A stretch of 64,000 bases of DNA, from positions 5,452,501 to 5,516,500 of the forward strand of contig NC_015844.1 of the NCBI RefSeq assembly GCF_000973105.1, written 5' to 3'. Made by a program: the position numbers and the translations under genes. Each line of letters opens with the position of its first letter. The stretch's first letter is position 1. Shown here one piece after another: positions 51,522-60,695 of this stretch. The stretch is from Zobellia galactanivorans (GTDB lineage: Bacteria; Bacteroidota; Bacteroidia; Flavobacteriales; Flavobacteriaceae). Under the pieces are notes generated by a model that was not told the origin of the DNA, did no database searches, and saw nothing but the letters and a program-made list of their open reading frames with translations.

Positions 51522-53174
51522 CTAGTTCAAAAGTTGCCTTGCATGGGCCATGGCCGAATCGGAAAGCTCTTTGCCCCCTAACATTTCCGCCAGTTCCACT
51601 ACCCTTTCTTCTTGCTCCAATTCCTTCATATTGGTTTTGGTAACCGCCCCCTCTTCTTGCTTGTACACCTTAAAATGGTGATCGCCCTTAGAGGCCACTT
51701 GTGGCAAATGTGTAATGGAGAACACCTGCATGCTTCGACTCATTTCTTGCATTATATCCCCCATTTTTCCTGAGATTTCACCAGAAACCCCGGTATCGAT
51801 CTCATCGAACATAATGGTGGGCAAGTTTTCGTATTTCGCCAAAATGGACTTAATGGTAAGCATGATACGGGATAGCTCTCCCCCAGAGGCCACTTTTTTC
51901 AGCTCCCCATAATCGCCCCCCTTGTTCGCAGAGAACAAAAAGGTAAGTCCGTCCGCTCCATTCGCCTTAAAGTCATTCGACTTAAAAAGTTCTATTTTAA
52001 AAGTAGCGCTGGCCATACCTAAGGCTTTGAGCGAATCTTCGAGTTGTTTTTTAAGTTCCGGAATCACCTTTTTCCGTTTAGCCGTCAGTACGTCGGCCGC
52101 CTTTTGCAATGCCGTTTTATGGGCCGCAAGCTCTTTTTCCTTCTTTTCTATGTCCGCCTCGAGATTTTCGGTAACACTGACCTTCTCTGAAAGCCCCTCC
52201 CTTATTTCCAATAATTCGGAAACCTCTTGAACCCCATGTTTTTTCTGTAAATCGTATAGCTGTTGCAGCTTGGAGTTCGTTTCTTCGAGCAATTGCGGAT
52301 TGGCCTCGGTATCTTCTTGATAGGTCTGAAGTTCGGAGGCTATATCATCGACCTCTATAAAAACCGATTGCACCCGTTGGTTCAGGTCGGCATATTGACT
52401 ACCATAGCCCGAAAGGCGATTCATCAGCTGTTTGAGTTCGGTAAGCAAACTAACGATACCCACTTGTTCGTCATTGAGCAGCTGATGGCCCGAAGCAATA
52501 AGCTCAAGAATGTTCTCTACGTTGTTCAATTGCTCATACTGCTCTTCCAATTCTTCCTGGAGTCCCAGCTTCAAAGGAGCAGCCTGAAGTTCCTGCAAGA
52601 GAAAACTATTGTAATCATGCTCTTTATTCGCTTCTTTTTGAAATTCGATCAATTCAGAAAGTTCCTTTGAGGTCGCTTTGAACAAACGGAGCTTCCCTCC
52701 ATAATCGGCGAGCAAGTCTTTGTTTCCCGCAAGGGCATCTATAACTTTCAACTGAAAATCGTTTTCGGTCAACTGCAAGGTCTGGTGTTGCGAATGCACA
52801 TCTATCAGATTGCTTCCCAATCGCGTAAGAACATCCAAAGTAACGGGAGAATCGTTGATAAAGGCCCGTGATTTCCCACTAGGCTGGATTTCCCTTCGGA
52901 TAATGGTCCGTTCCTCGTAATCTAGATCATTCTCCTGAAAAAAGGACTTCAAATTATACTTATCGATTTGAAATTCGGCCTCGATAATACATTTTTTTTC
53001 CTTATTCCTCAAAGAGGATAAATCGGCGCGCTTGCCCAATACCAAGGACAAACCACCCAACAAAATAGACTTACCGGCACCGGTTTCACCAGTGATACAA
53101 GTGAACCCTTTGGTAAAGGCCACGTTCAGGTCATCTATTAAAGCGTAATTTTTTATAGAAAGGTGTACTAGCAC
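51522..53174 (-). CDS. recN: DNA repair protein RecN
   Basis: SMC-like ATPase that holds DNA ends together in double-strand break repair. 550 residues, the normal length. The Walker A is CITGETGAGKSILLGGLSLVLG with the SIKNYALIDDL beginning; a long coiled coil spans the middle (about 150-380), and the signature and Walker B are ASGGELSRIMLTIKSIL and PTIMFDEIDTGVSGE. The start is GTG at 53174. It is the last gene of the minus-strand run that begins at 58025. Confidence 0.97.
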   Translation of the reverse strand: MLVHLSIKNYALIDDLNVAFTKGFTCITGETGAGKSILLGGLSLVLGKRADLSSLRNKEKKCIIEAEFQIDKYNLKSFFQENDLDYEERTIIRREIQPSGKSRAFINDSPVTLDVLTRLGSNLIDVHSQHQTLQLTENDFQLKVIDALAGNKDLLADYGGKLRLFKATSKELSELIEFQKEANKEHDYNSFLLQELQAAPLKLGLQEELEEQYEQLNNVENILELIASGHQLLNDEQVGIVSLLTELKQLMNRLSGYGSQYADLNQRVQSVFIEVDDIASELQTYQEDTEANPQLLEETNSKLQQLYDLQKKHGVQEVSELLEIREGLSEKVSVTENLEADIEKKEKELAAHKTALQKAADVLTAKRKKVIPELKKQLEDSLKALGMASATFKIELFKSNDFKANGADGLTFLFSANKGGDYGELKKVASGGELSRIMLTIKSILAKYENLPTIMFDEIDTGVSGEISGKMGDIMQEMSRSMQVFSITHLPQVASKGDHHFKVYKQEEGAVTKTNMKELEQEERVVELAEMLGGKELSDSAMAHARQLLN

Positions 53175-53229
53175 AGTTTTTTATTCGATTTGTGCCGTAA
53201 AGATAAATGATAATTTCGTACCGAAAGAA

Positions 53230-54117
53230 CTAGTATTTAATATCGTTCCAAGTACTGGAATATAGAGGGGCAATTCTGTTCAAAGTCTCTTTCAACTGAA
53301 CGATATCGACTTTAGGACCATCTGAAAAGATGTTTTGGATCTCATCTGACTTGGCGTCAAAGAAGGTCTGTATCAAAAAGGCGTTCGGCCTGCGTTTGAT
53401 CATGGTCTCAAAAAGCTTCATGGTACCGGCAATCACCTGTTTCCCCGTACTATTGTTATCCCCTAGAATATCAAGTCCTTTACGGTGATAATTATACATG
53501 GCGATACGATATTCGCGATAGGTATTGGACAAAAGGTTATCTACCAACTCAAAACGGCTACGGTCACTGCTTTGATCCCAACCTGCATAGCTACTGCCTT
53601 GCGCCTGGGTGGTTATCTGCTGCGCCTTTCTAAAATACTCTGTACCGCCTTCCAAAGAAAAGGTATCGGCATCCAAGCCTAAAATAATGTAGATGTAATA
53701 GGAAACCACACCTACCAAATTAGATTCGAATACATTTTCATTGAACACCAAAGGCTGAAATTCGATGTATTCAAAATTTAATTGATTGTCCTTATAATTA
53801 AAAACAGGAGTTTCATAAGAAGTATTAAAAACAGGCCGGGACGACTGAATCTGAATATTGCCTTCAAAGCGATTCGACTCATACTTATTGATCGTAATGA
53901 ACATTTGGGCGCTTACACGCTCATTTTCCTTATACTTTCGGTTCGTCCACTTGTTCTTGTTCACAAAGTCGTTCAACGAGCGCTCAAGCGTTTTAAAGAC
54001 CTGCTGGTTGGTTTGAGAGACCTGATCCGCGTTTATGGTCACCACACAGTTCATCTCTTGTGCCGAAACCGACATTATTACAAATGAACAAGCAAGTATA
54101 AATAAGAAATTACGCAT
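53230..54117 (-). CDS. PorD-like protein (DUF4835)
   Basis: A periplasmic or outer-membrane-associated protein of 295 residues with signal peptide ending VIMSVSAQE. It belongs to the DUF4835 family, whose Porphyromonas member is named PorD and is linked to type IX secretion. Typical blocks are VTINADQVSQTNQQVFKTLERSLNDFVN and the aromatic end IAPLYSSTWNDIKY. It overlaps coaBC by eight bases. The precise role of the family is not settled. Confidence 0.9.
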   Translation of the reverse strand: MRNFLFILACSFVIMSVSAQEMNCVVTINADQVSQTNQQVFKTLERSLNDFVNKNKWTNRKYKENERVSAQMFITINKYESNRFEGNIQIQSSRPVFNTSYETPVFNYKDNQLNFEYIEFQPLVFNENVFESNLVGVVSYYIYIILGLDADTFSLEGGTEYFRKAQQITTQAQGSSYAGWDQSSDRSRFELVDNLLSNTYREYRIAMYNYHRKGLDILGDNNSTGKQVIAGTMKLFETMIKRRPNAFLIQTFFDAKSDEIQNIFSDGPKVDIVQLKETLNRIAPLYSSTWNDIKY

Positions 54118-55315
54118 GGTATCTTTTCAAGATTTCGTCAAAAATGTCTTTGGCCACCTCTGCCTTTGTCTTTAGTTCAAACGGCTTAATTTCAGAATTC
54201 TTATCTATGAAAGTGATTTTGTTCGTAGGTTTTCCAAAACCGGCACCCTTATCGTTCAATGAGTTAAGAACAATGGCGTCTAAATTTTTCTTTTTAAGCT
54301 TGCCTATCGCATTATCCAGTTCATTTTCTGTCTCTAAAGCAAAACCAACCAAAAACTGTTTTTCCTTCTGGTCACCCAATGAGAGCAAGATGTCTTTGGT
54401 CTTCACCAATTCAATCGAAAATTCAGTTTCTTTTTTCTTTATTTTTTGATTAGCCACCGTTTTAGGCCTATAATCGGCTACCGCAGCAGCGCAAATGGCA
54501 ATATCCATTTCTTTGTAATGCAAGTGCACCTCATTGTACATTTCTTCCGCAGAGCTTACTTTTTTTAAATCGACAAGGTCGTGCGAAACGGCAAGATGGG
54601 AAGGCCCAGAGACCAAAGTAACGTGTGCCCCTAAATTTGCAGCCACCTTTGCCAACTCATAACCCATTTGCCCAGAAGCATGATTTCCGATAAAACGGAC
54701 GGGGTCAATGGCTTCATAGGTGGGTCCGGCAGTAATCAGGACCTTTTTTCCGCTAAGCGGAAGCCCTTTTTGCAGATAGGCCTTAATGAAGCCTACAATA
54801 TCTTCAGGTTCGGCCATACGTCCTTCACCATGAAGACCGCTTGCCAATTCGCCCGAAGTTGCGGGAATCATAATATTACCGAAAGACCGTAATTTTTCAA
54901 AAGCGATTTTTGTAGACGGATGCCTGTACATATCCAAATCCATTGCCGGGGCAAAAAATACCGGACATTTAGCCGACAAGTACGAGGCCAACAGCAAATT
55001 ATCGCACGTACCCGAGGCCATTTTCGACAATGTATTTGCCGTAGCGGGCGCCACTAACATCAAGTCTGCCCACAGCCCGAGTTCCACATGGTTGTTCCAA
55101 TCGGTCTCCCCTTCATCTTTGTGAACAAAAGAGGAAAGTACCGGATTTTTAGAAAGCGTTGCCAGGGTAAGTGGGGAAACAAAAGAGCTGGCGCTCTCCG
55201 TCAAAATAACTTTGACATCGGCGCCAGCTTTAATCAGTAAACGTACAAGAAAGGTAGTTTTATAAGCGGCAATCCCTCCGGTAATGCCTAAAAGGATGTT
55301 CTTTCCGCCTAGCAT
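54110..55315 (-). CDS. coaBC: Phosphopantothenoylcysteine decarboxylase / phosphopantothenate-cysteine ligase
   Basis: Bifunctional enzyme of coenzyme A synthesis: the CoaB part joins cysteine to 4'-phosphopantothenate and the CoaC part decarboxylates it. 401 residues. The flavin-binding CoaC half (1-180) shows LLGITGGIAAYKTTFLVRLL, the catalytic PATANTLSKMASG region and PAMDLDMYRHPS. The CoaB half has VLITAGPTYEAIDPVRFIGNHASGQMGYELA and a lysine-rich KDILLSLG end. The rpoZ gene is four bases upstream. Confidence 0.97.
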   Translation of the reverse strand: MLGGKNILLGITGGIAAYKTTFLVRLLIKAGADVKVILTESASSFVSPLTLATLSKNPVLSSFVHKDEGETDWNNHVELGLWADLMLVAPATANTLSKMASGTCDNLLLASYLSAKCPVFFAPAMDLDMYRHPSTKIAFEKLRSFGNIMIPATSGELASGLHGEGRMAEPEDIVGFIKAYLQKGLPLSGKKVLITAGPTYEAIDPVRFIGNHASGQMGYELAKVAANLGAHVTLVSGPSHLAVSHDLVDLKKVSSAEEMYNEVHLHYKEMDIAICAAAVADYRPKTVANQKIKKKETEFSIELVKTKDILLSLGDQKEKQFLVGFALETENELDNAIGKLKKKNLDAIVLNSLNDKGAGFGKPTNKITFIDKNSEIKPFELKTKAEVAKDIFDEILKRYHA

Positions 55316-55318
55316 ATA

Positions 55319-55651
55319 CTACTGGTCTTTCTCCGTATTTCTGTGATATATTTTGTCGTTCAACCACTCTTCAACGGCCAAGGCATGTGGTTTTGGTAGT
55401 TTTTCGTAGAATTTAGAAACTTCTATCTGTTCTTTATTCTCAAAAACCTCTTCCAAACTATCGCTATAGGTAGCGAACTCTTCCAATTTCTCTAGAAGTT
55501 CCTTTTTGATTTCGGAATTGATCTGTACCGCCCTCTTTGCTGTGATCGAAATTGCCTCATAGATATTACCCGTCGGCTTATCAAACTCATTTTTATTGAT
55601 CGTTACCGTAGAAACGGGAGCTTTCGAATTTTTAAGATCGTTCATATTCAT
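55319..55651 (-). CDS. rpoZ: RNA polymerase omega subunit
   Basis: Small RNA-polymerase assembly subunit in its divergent Bacteroidota form, 110 residues. NIYEAISITAKRAVQINSEIKKEL is the conserved omega helix region (bacterial AxxRARQL-like). The ATG at 55651 is chosen (MNMNDLKNSKAPVS); the frame reaches only a TTG beyond it. The place between bamD and coaBC is the usual one in flavobacteria and supports the call. Confidence 0.87.
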   Translation of the reverse strand: MNMNDLKNSKAPVSTVTINKNEFDKPTGNIYEAISITAKRAVQINSEIKKELLEKLEEFATYSDSLEEVFENKEQIEVSKFYEKLPKPHALAVEEWLNDKIYHRNTEKDQ

Positions 55652-55663
55652 AGTCAAACTAAT

Positions 55664-56488
55664 TTATTTTGCTTCTTTCTCTTGGGAAAAACCCTTTAAT
55701 TCTGAATTTACTTTTTCAAGTATCTTATCGGCCTCTTCGCCGTATTTTGTATCAGGAAAATGCTTCTTCAAGGCATTGTAGTCCGCTACGGCATCCCGTA
55801 ATCGTTCTTCCTGTAATCTTCTAAAGCTATTTAAGGCAAACCGCGAAGCCGATTCAAATCGGTAAAACAAGGCATCCTCCCTATAAATAGACCCCGGAAA
55901 ATCGGAGATAAAATTATCGAAGGCCGCTACCGCAGGGGTCAGGAACGAGTAATCGAACTGCCCTAGTTTATTGAACTGCTTGGCTATTTCATAGGCCTTA
56001 TGCTCCTTTTTCGTGGTCAGCTCCTTGGCCATGGCATTGGCTTCCGCAAAATATTCCGAATCGGGATAGGTGTTAATAAAAAGCTGCAATTTGGCCAAGG
56101 CCTTATCGGTATCCGTTTGATCCAAGGAATAGCTTGGTGAAAGCATAAAATAACTCTTTGCCCCTAAAAAGGAAGCTTCGGCCACCTTATCACTTTTAGG
56201 ATAGGACTTAACAAACCGTTCGAACTGATAGCCCGCCATGTTGTAATCCTTTCTCTGAAAATAGGTATCCGCCAAGAAGAACATGACCCGCTCCCCCTGT
56301 GGCTTCCCCACATACTTAGGTGCGATTTGTTCAAAAAGACGATTGGCCCTTTTCATATCACCTTGCTCATAGAACTTCTGAGCCAGATCATATTTGGGCT
56401 TTACTTCTTCATTTTTAAGAACCTTTTGGTATTCGCTACAGGATTGAAATACCAAGGCAAGTAATAAGATAGGGGCTAATAACCTCAT
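55664..56488 (-). CDS. bamD: Outer membrane assembly lipoprotein BamD
   Basis: Part of the BAM complex, which inserts beta-barrel proteins into the outer membrane. A lipoprotein signal ends LALVFQSCSEYQK, and five TPR units follow (e.g. FYEQGDMKRANRLFEQIAPKY, NMAGYQFERFVKSYP, DALFYRFESASRFALNSF). The ATG at 56488 is preferred to one at 56500, since a -7-like element at 56512-56505 would put the start of transcription on the latter. 274 residues, of family size. Confidence 0.93.
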   Translation of the reverse strand: MRLLAPILLLALVFQSCSEYQKVLKNEEVKPKYDLAQKFYEQGDMKRANRLFEQIAPKYVGKPQGERVMFFLADTYFQRKDYNMAGYQFERFVKSYPKSDKVAEASFLGAKSYFMLSPSYSLDQTDTDKALAKLQLFINTYPDSEYFAEANAMAKELTTKKEHKAYEIAKQFNKLGQFDYSFLTPAVAAFDNFISDFPGSIYREDALFYRFESASRFALNSFRRLQEERLRDAVADYNALKKHFPDTKYGEEADKILEKVNSELKGFSQEKEAK

Positions 56489-56504
56489 TTTAAAAAGCAT
56501 TTTG

Positions 56505-56512
56505 CAAAATTA
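56505..56512 (-). promoter_or_regulatory. Predicted -7 element of the bamD-recN run
   Basis: Minus strand TAATTTTG matches TAnnTTTG, just before bamD. The nearest TTG lies 24 bases upstream, a little too far. Confidence 0.35.
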
Positions 56513-56607
56513 CGGATTCCCGATGGATATAAAAAACAAAAAATAAAGTAGCTAAAATAGCATTCTGAAACCCTTGCACCAATGCTTTTGGGGAAGATTT
56601 AACACCG

Positions 56608-57492
56608 CTAGGCAAAAACTTTAAAAGGTTTTACAAAGTTGGCGATGTTCTTTTTAAGACTATCGGAAGCCTCTATCAAAGGTAAGCGAACACTGGCACC
56701 AGACAGCCCCAACACTTCAAAAATAGCTTTGATACCGGCCGGATTTCCCTCCTTAAAAATCAATCCCATCCCTTCTTGAAGTTCGTAATGTTGCCTGTAG
56801 GCCTCATCAACGTTTCGGTTCAATCCGGAGCGGATCATGTTCGAAAACTCCCTAGGAAGTCCTTGGCCCAAAACCGAGATAACGCCCGATCCTCCAGCCA
56901 AGACTGTCGCCAATGCGGTAAAGTCATCTCCCGATATTACATGAAAATCCTTAGGACAGGCTTGAATCATTTCTTGCACCTGCACCATATTTCCAGATGC
57001 CTCCTTGATCGCAACAATGTTTTCTACATCGGCCAAGCGCGCAACGGTTTCCGGCAGCATATTACTACCCGTCCTACCCGGTACATTATAAAGGATAATA
57101 GGCTTAGGAGACACTTGGGCGATTGCCTTGAAGTGTTGATATATACCTTCTTGGGTAGGCCTATTATAATAAGGCGATACCGAAAGTACGGCATCGAAAT
57201 TGGTAAGGTCGAGTTTCTGTAAATCTTCGATTACGGCAACCGTATTATTTCCCCCGACACCGACCACCAAGGGCAATCTGCCTGCGTTGGCAATGGTTAC
57301 GGTATCGATTACCAACTGCTTTTCTTCTTTGGTCAGTGTAACCGATTCACCGGTAGTACCCAATACTACCAAATAGTCAACGCCACCGTCCACACAATAG
57401 TTCACGATACGATGTAACGCATCTACGTCTACCGAAAAATCTGTTTTGAACGGAGTGATCAACGCCACACCTGTACCAATCAATTGCTTCAT
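56608..57492 (-). CDS. dapA: 4-hydroxy-tetrahydrodipicolinate synthase
   Basis: Condenses pyruvate with aspartate semialdehyde, the first step of the lysine/diaminopimelate pathway. 294 residues. Marks: [10 protein letters not shown] at the N-terminus, [14 protein letters not shown], the tyrosine in [12 protein letters not shown] and the Schiff-base lysine in VAIKEASGN near residue 161. Its start overlaps the stop of the upstream gene by one base, so the two are coupled. Confidence 0.97.
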   Translation of the reverse strand: MKQLIGTGVALITPFKTDFSVDVDALHRIVNYCVDGGVDYLVVLGTTGESVTLTKEEKQLVIDTVTIANAGRLPLVVGVGGNNTVAVIEDLQKLDLTNFDAVLSVSPYYNRPTQEGIYQHFKAIAQVSPKPIILYNVPGRTGSNMLPETVARLADVENIVAIKEASGNMVQVQEMIQACPKDFHVISGDDFTALATVLAGGSGVISVLGQGLPREFSNMIRSGLNRNVDEAYRQHYELQEGMGLIFKEGNPAGIKAIFEVLGLSGASVRLPLIEASDSLKKNIANFVKPFKVFA

Positions 57493-58025
57493 TATTCAAT
57501 TTCGTTTAATACGCCAAGGTATTTTTTAAGCTCCGATTTAAACGTCTTAAAATCTTTCAATGGCGAATCCATTATCAAATCATTGTACATGAGATCCACA
57601 TCTTTAAAACCTACACGAAATCGGGCCCTTGTTTTTACGCTCATCAACTGTAGCAATAAATTATCACTGGTATAATAGTTTACGAGCAAATCGTACTCCC
57701 TACTTAAAAATTCAAGGGCATAACTGTTTTCTATGGCCCCGCCCCACCCAAGATCCTTATCGGAAAACACTGGGGTTGAATATGGCGAATTCTTGTCGTA
57801 ATAACTTTTATAACCAATAATCTTTACCGCATTCGGCCGTAAATTATAATCTTCAACGAAACCATAAAACTGGTTCGCATCATCAAAGCTGTCTAGGTCC
57901 ACGATACACCCTACCGAAGTAATACCTCTACTTCTTTCGATTATAGGCGGGTCTTTGGCCAGCTCCTGTTTTAAAAATTTAACGCCCGATTTGTATTTGA
58001 ACTTATCTTTTATTCCCTTAAACAT
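57492..58025 (-). CDS. DUF6913-type protein, function unknown
   Basis: A small cytoplasmic protein of 177 residues that resembles the flavobacterial DUF6913 family. No signal peptide or membrane helix. Recognisable features are [33 protein letters not shown] and [24 protein letters not shown]. Its coupling to dapA by a one-base overlap is suggestive but does not define a function. A -7-like element TACATTTG on the minus strand (58086-58079) may start the transcript. Confidence 0.78.
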   Translation of the reverse strand: MFKGIKDKFKYKSGVKFLKQELAKDPPIIERSRGITSVGCIVDLDSFDDANQFYGFVEDYNLRPNAVKIIGYKSYYDKNSPYSTPVFSDKDLGWGGAIENSYALEFLSREYDLLVNYYTSDNLLLQLMSVKTRARFRVGFKDVDLMYNDLIMDSPLKDFKTFKSELKKYLGVLNEIE

Positions 58026-58128
58026 GTACTTTTACATTTTGTAACCATTCTGGTATGCAAAATCTGGAATGGGTTCTACAAATGTAAAGAATCTCCACGC
58101 ATAATATGGCGCTAAGATAAAACGAAAT

Positions 58129-58896
58129 ATGGTTTTAAAAATAAAACATTTTGTTGTATTTGCAACATTCGCGATTTTCTACTCTTGTGGCGAACAACAA
58201 CCCACACTTAAAAGTATTGAAGGAAAACAGCTTGTCATAGACAGTTCCCTGACCTCCAAGGCATCTATCGAGTCTTTTGTAAAGCCCTATCGCGAAAGGG
58301 TTGACCAAGTTCTTGACAGCACCCTTGCCTACGCCCCTTACCCCATCTCTAAAACGGACGGGGCACTGAATACCACGGCAGGAAACCTTATGGCCGACAT
58401 TGTATTATGGGAAGCCGACCCTATATTTAAATCGCGAACGGGACACCATATCGATTTTGTATTATTGAACCATGGAGGCATTCGTTCCCTGATTTCCAAA
58501 GGAAATGTCTCTTCCCGAACCGCTTATGAGGTCATGCCTTTTGAAAACGCCATTGTGGTAGCCGAACTCAAGGGCGCTTCCCTCTTAAAAATGGCCTCGT
58601 ACTTAAGGGACTCAGGTCGCGCCCATCCGATATCAGGACTTCAACTGACCCTCGACCCGCAGAACGAAATACATTCCATCAGCATACAAGGAAAGCCTTT
58701 GGACGAGAACAAAACCTACTATGTCGCCACCTCTAATTATTTAGTGAACGGAGGAGACAGCATGTTCTTTTTTAAGGAAGCCTTAAATATTACGAACACT
58801 GATTACCTGATCCGCAACGCCATGATCGACTACTTTAAAAAAGTAGACACCCTTAAACCGGTGGTCGACGACAGGTTTATCAAACTAAGCAAGTAA
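58129..58896 (+). CDS. 5'-nucleotidase C-terminal domain lipoprotein
   Basis: A 255-residue lipoprotein (signal ending FAIFYSCGEQ) that corresponds only to the C-terminal, substrate-binding domain of periplasmic 5'-nucleotidase/UDP-sugar hydrolase. Marks are LNTTAGNLMADIVLWEAD, VLLNHGGIRSLISKGNVSSRTAYEVMPFENAIVVAELKG and YYVATSNYLVNGGDSMFFF. The catalytic metallophosphoesterase part is a separate gene 58 bases downstream. The pair probably works as one enzyme releasing phosphate from nucleotides in the periplasm. Confidence 0.93.
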   Translation: MVLKIKHFVVFATFAIFYSCGEQQPTLKSIEGKQLVIDSSLTSKASIESFVKPYRERVDQVLDSTLAYAPYPISKTDGALNTTAGNLMADIVLWEADPIFKSRTGHHIDFVLLNHGGIRSLISKGNVSSRTAYEVMPFENAIVVAELKGASLLKMASYLRDSGRAHPISGLQLTLDPQNEIHSISIQGKPLDENKTYYVATSNYLVNGGDSMFFFKEALNITNTDYLIRNAMIDYFKKVDTLKPVVDDRFIKLSK

Positions 58897-58954
58897 CAGA
58901 ACAAAAAAAAACATACGCAGTACCATCGGATATTGCCTTTGAAAAAATAGTCTT

Positions 58955-59866
58955 ATGAACAGACGAAAATTCATTAAAAACACCACGGCCTCAAGTGCAC
59001 TCGCAGGCCTAGGCGGTCTTTCTTTAAGCTCTTGCCTTGGCAATGTAAAAAAACACATTACCATTTTACACACGAACGACGTTCACAGCCATATAGACCC
59101 TTTTCCTTCCGATCATTCTGAATTCCCCAATCTAGGGGGATTGGCAAGACGGGCTACCTTGGTCGAAAGTATCAGAAAGGAAAATCCGAACACCTTACTT
59201 TTCGATGCTGGCGATATTTTTCAGGGTACTCCCTATTTCAATTTTTATGGCGGGGAATTGGAGTTCAAACTTATGAGTATGCTCAAATACGATGCCGCCA
59301 CCATTGGAAACCACGACTTCGATAACAGCATCGAAGGTTTATTGGCCCAAATGCCAAATGCCGATTTTGAAATGGTGAACGCGAATTACGATTTTAAAAA
59401 CACCATAATGGACGGTTACGTCAAACCTTACAAAATCTATACGGTCGACGGAATAAAAATCGGGGTGTACGGACTAGGGATAGAACTGAAGGGACTGGTC
59501 AACAAATCTCTGTACAAAGAAACCCAATATCTCAACCCCTTTGAAATCGCCCAAGACACGGAACACACCTTAAAGGACGAAGAAAACTGTGACCTTATCG
59601 TCTGCCTATCACATTTGGGCTACGAATACAAAAACAAGCAAAAGCCGCACGACCTTGCCCTGGCAAAAGCACTTGAACATACCGATTTAATCATTGGCGG
59701 CCACACCCACACCTTTTTGGACAAGCCTAGCGTCGTACAGAACAAATCGGGAAGAAATGTACTGGTCAACCAAGTCGGCTGTTTTGGCATTAACCTAGGC
59801 AGGATCGATTTTTATTTTGAGGGCAAGGAAAACAACAAGGCCTCGGGTGTATCCATTACCGTTTAA
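58955..59866 (+). CDS. 5'-nucleotidase metallophosphoesterase part, Tat lipoprotein
   Basis: The catalytic half of the split nucleotidase. 303 residues: the signal NRRKFIK with following hydrophobic part and LSLSSC is a Tat-type lipoprotein signal, so folded, metal-loaded export is likely. Catalytic metal-binding motifs of the calcineurin-like fold follow in order: LHTNDVHSH, FDAGDIFQG, IGNHDFDN, CLSHLG and IIGGHTHTF. It ends where the linker to the missing C-terminal domain would begin. The GNAT gene follows at two bases. Confidence 0.94.
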   Translation: MNRRKFIKNTTASSALAGLGGLSLSSCLGNVKKHITILHTNDVHSHIDPFPSDHSEFPNLGGLARRATLVESIRKENPNTLLFDAGDIFQGTPYFNFYGGELEFKLMSMLKYDAATIGNHDFDNSIEGLLAQMPNADFEMVNANYDFKNTIMDGYVKPYKIYTVDGIKIGVYGLGIELKGLVNKSLYKETQYLNPFEIAQDTEHTLKDEENCDLIVCLSHLGYEYKNKQKPHDLALAKALEHTDLIIGGHTHTFLDKPSVVQNKSGRNVLVNQVGCFGINLGRIDFYFEGKENNKASGVSITV

Positions 59867-59868
59867 CC

Positions 59869-60321
59869 ATGCTAAAAATAGAACGTACCACCCACAAAAA
59901 CGAACACTTTACAAGCCTAGTCGCCCAATTGGATGCTTATTTGAGCCATACGGATGGCGACGAACATGACTTTTACCATCAATACAATGGCATAGAGCAC
60001 CTAAACCAAGTCGTTATAGCCTATTCAGACAATGCTGCCGTGGGTTGTGGAGCCATTAAGGAATTCGATACGGATTCGGTGGAAGTCAAACGAATGTACG
60101 TTTCGCCCAAAACACGGGGTCAGGGTGTTGCCACATTACTTCTAAAGGAATTGGAAAAATGGGCTACTGAACTGGGGTACAAAAGCTGTATTCTGGAAAC
60201 GGGCAAACGCCAACCGGAAGCCATCTCCCTTTACACCAAGAACAATTACAAAACCACACCCAATTACGGTCAGTACGAAGGTATGGAAAACAGCGTCTGT
60301 TTTAAAAAGGACCTAGTTTAA
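59869..60321 (+). CDS. GNAT family N-acetyltransferase
   Basis: Acetyl-CoA-dependent N-acetyltransferase of 150 residues, cytoplasmic. The acetyl-CoA binding motif A is VKRMYVSPKTRGQGVATLLL, with the R/Q-x-x-G-x-G/A loop (RGQGVA), and motif B is LETGKRQPEAISLYTKNNY. The substrate is unknown. It follows the nucleotidase gene at two bases and ends overlapping the convergent gene by nine bases. Confidence 0.94.
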   Translation: MLKIERTTHKNEHFTSLVAQLDAYLSHTDGDEHDFYHQYNGIEHLNQVVIAYSDNAAVGCGAIKEFDTDSVEVKRMYVSPKTRGQGVATLLLKELEKWATELGYKSCILETGKRQPEAISLYTKNNYKTTPNYGQYEGMENSVCFKKDLV

Positions 60322-60624
60322 CCAGCGCCCCAACAAATACTCGGTTATTTCTTGATGTTCCTGCTCCAAAGAACTTTGGGGATAAGACCTTCCCGCTTTG
60401 CGATACCAATACCCGGCATTGAATTTATCGCCTTCTACCCTATGCAAGTAGGCATGAATCCAACTTCCCGTTTCATTGTACATTTCCTGGGCAATATCAT
60501 GGGAAGCCTCCCAGTTGTCGTTCGCGGCAAACCACATAGCTTTCAATGCTTCCGACAAATCGGACGGCGGGTTAGAACCGCCCCATGTTTTTTTAAATTC
60601 TTCGTAACTCTTAGGTGTCGCCAT
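60313..60624 (-). CDS. Small conserved protein, function unknown
   Basis: A 103-residue soluble protein with one ATG start at 60624. It is rich in Trp and aromatic residues (KAMWFAANDNWEASHDIAQE, GSWIHAYLHRVEGDKFNAGYWYRKAG), and the pattern is that of a TPR-like helix pair. I have seen similar unnamed proteins in several phyla, but no function is known to me. It overlaps the end of the GNAT gene on the other strand. Confidence 0.78.
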   Translation of the reverse strand: MATPKSYEEFKKTWGGSNPPSDLSEALKAMWFAANDNWEASHDIAQEMYNETGSWIHAYLHRVEGDKFNAGYWYRKAGRSYPQSSLEQEHQEITEYLLGRWLN

Positions 60625-60695
60625 CAATTTTTGATATCATTTGTTCATTCCTATACAAAAATACCTATTTTCGATTGAAATTAACCAGCGCTTTA

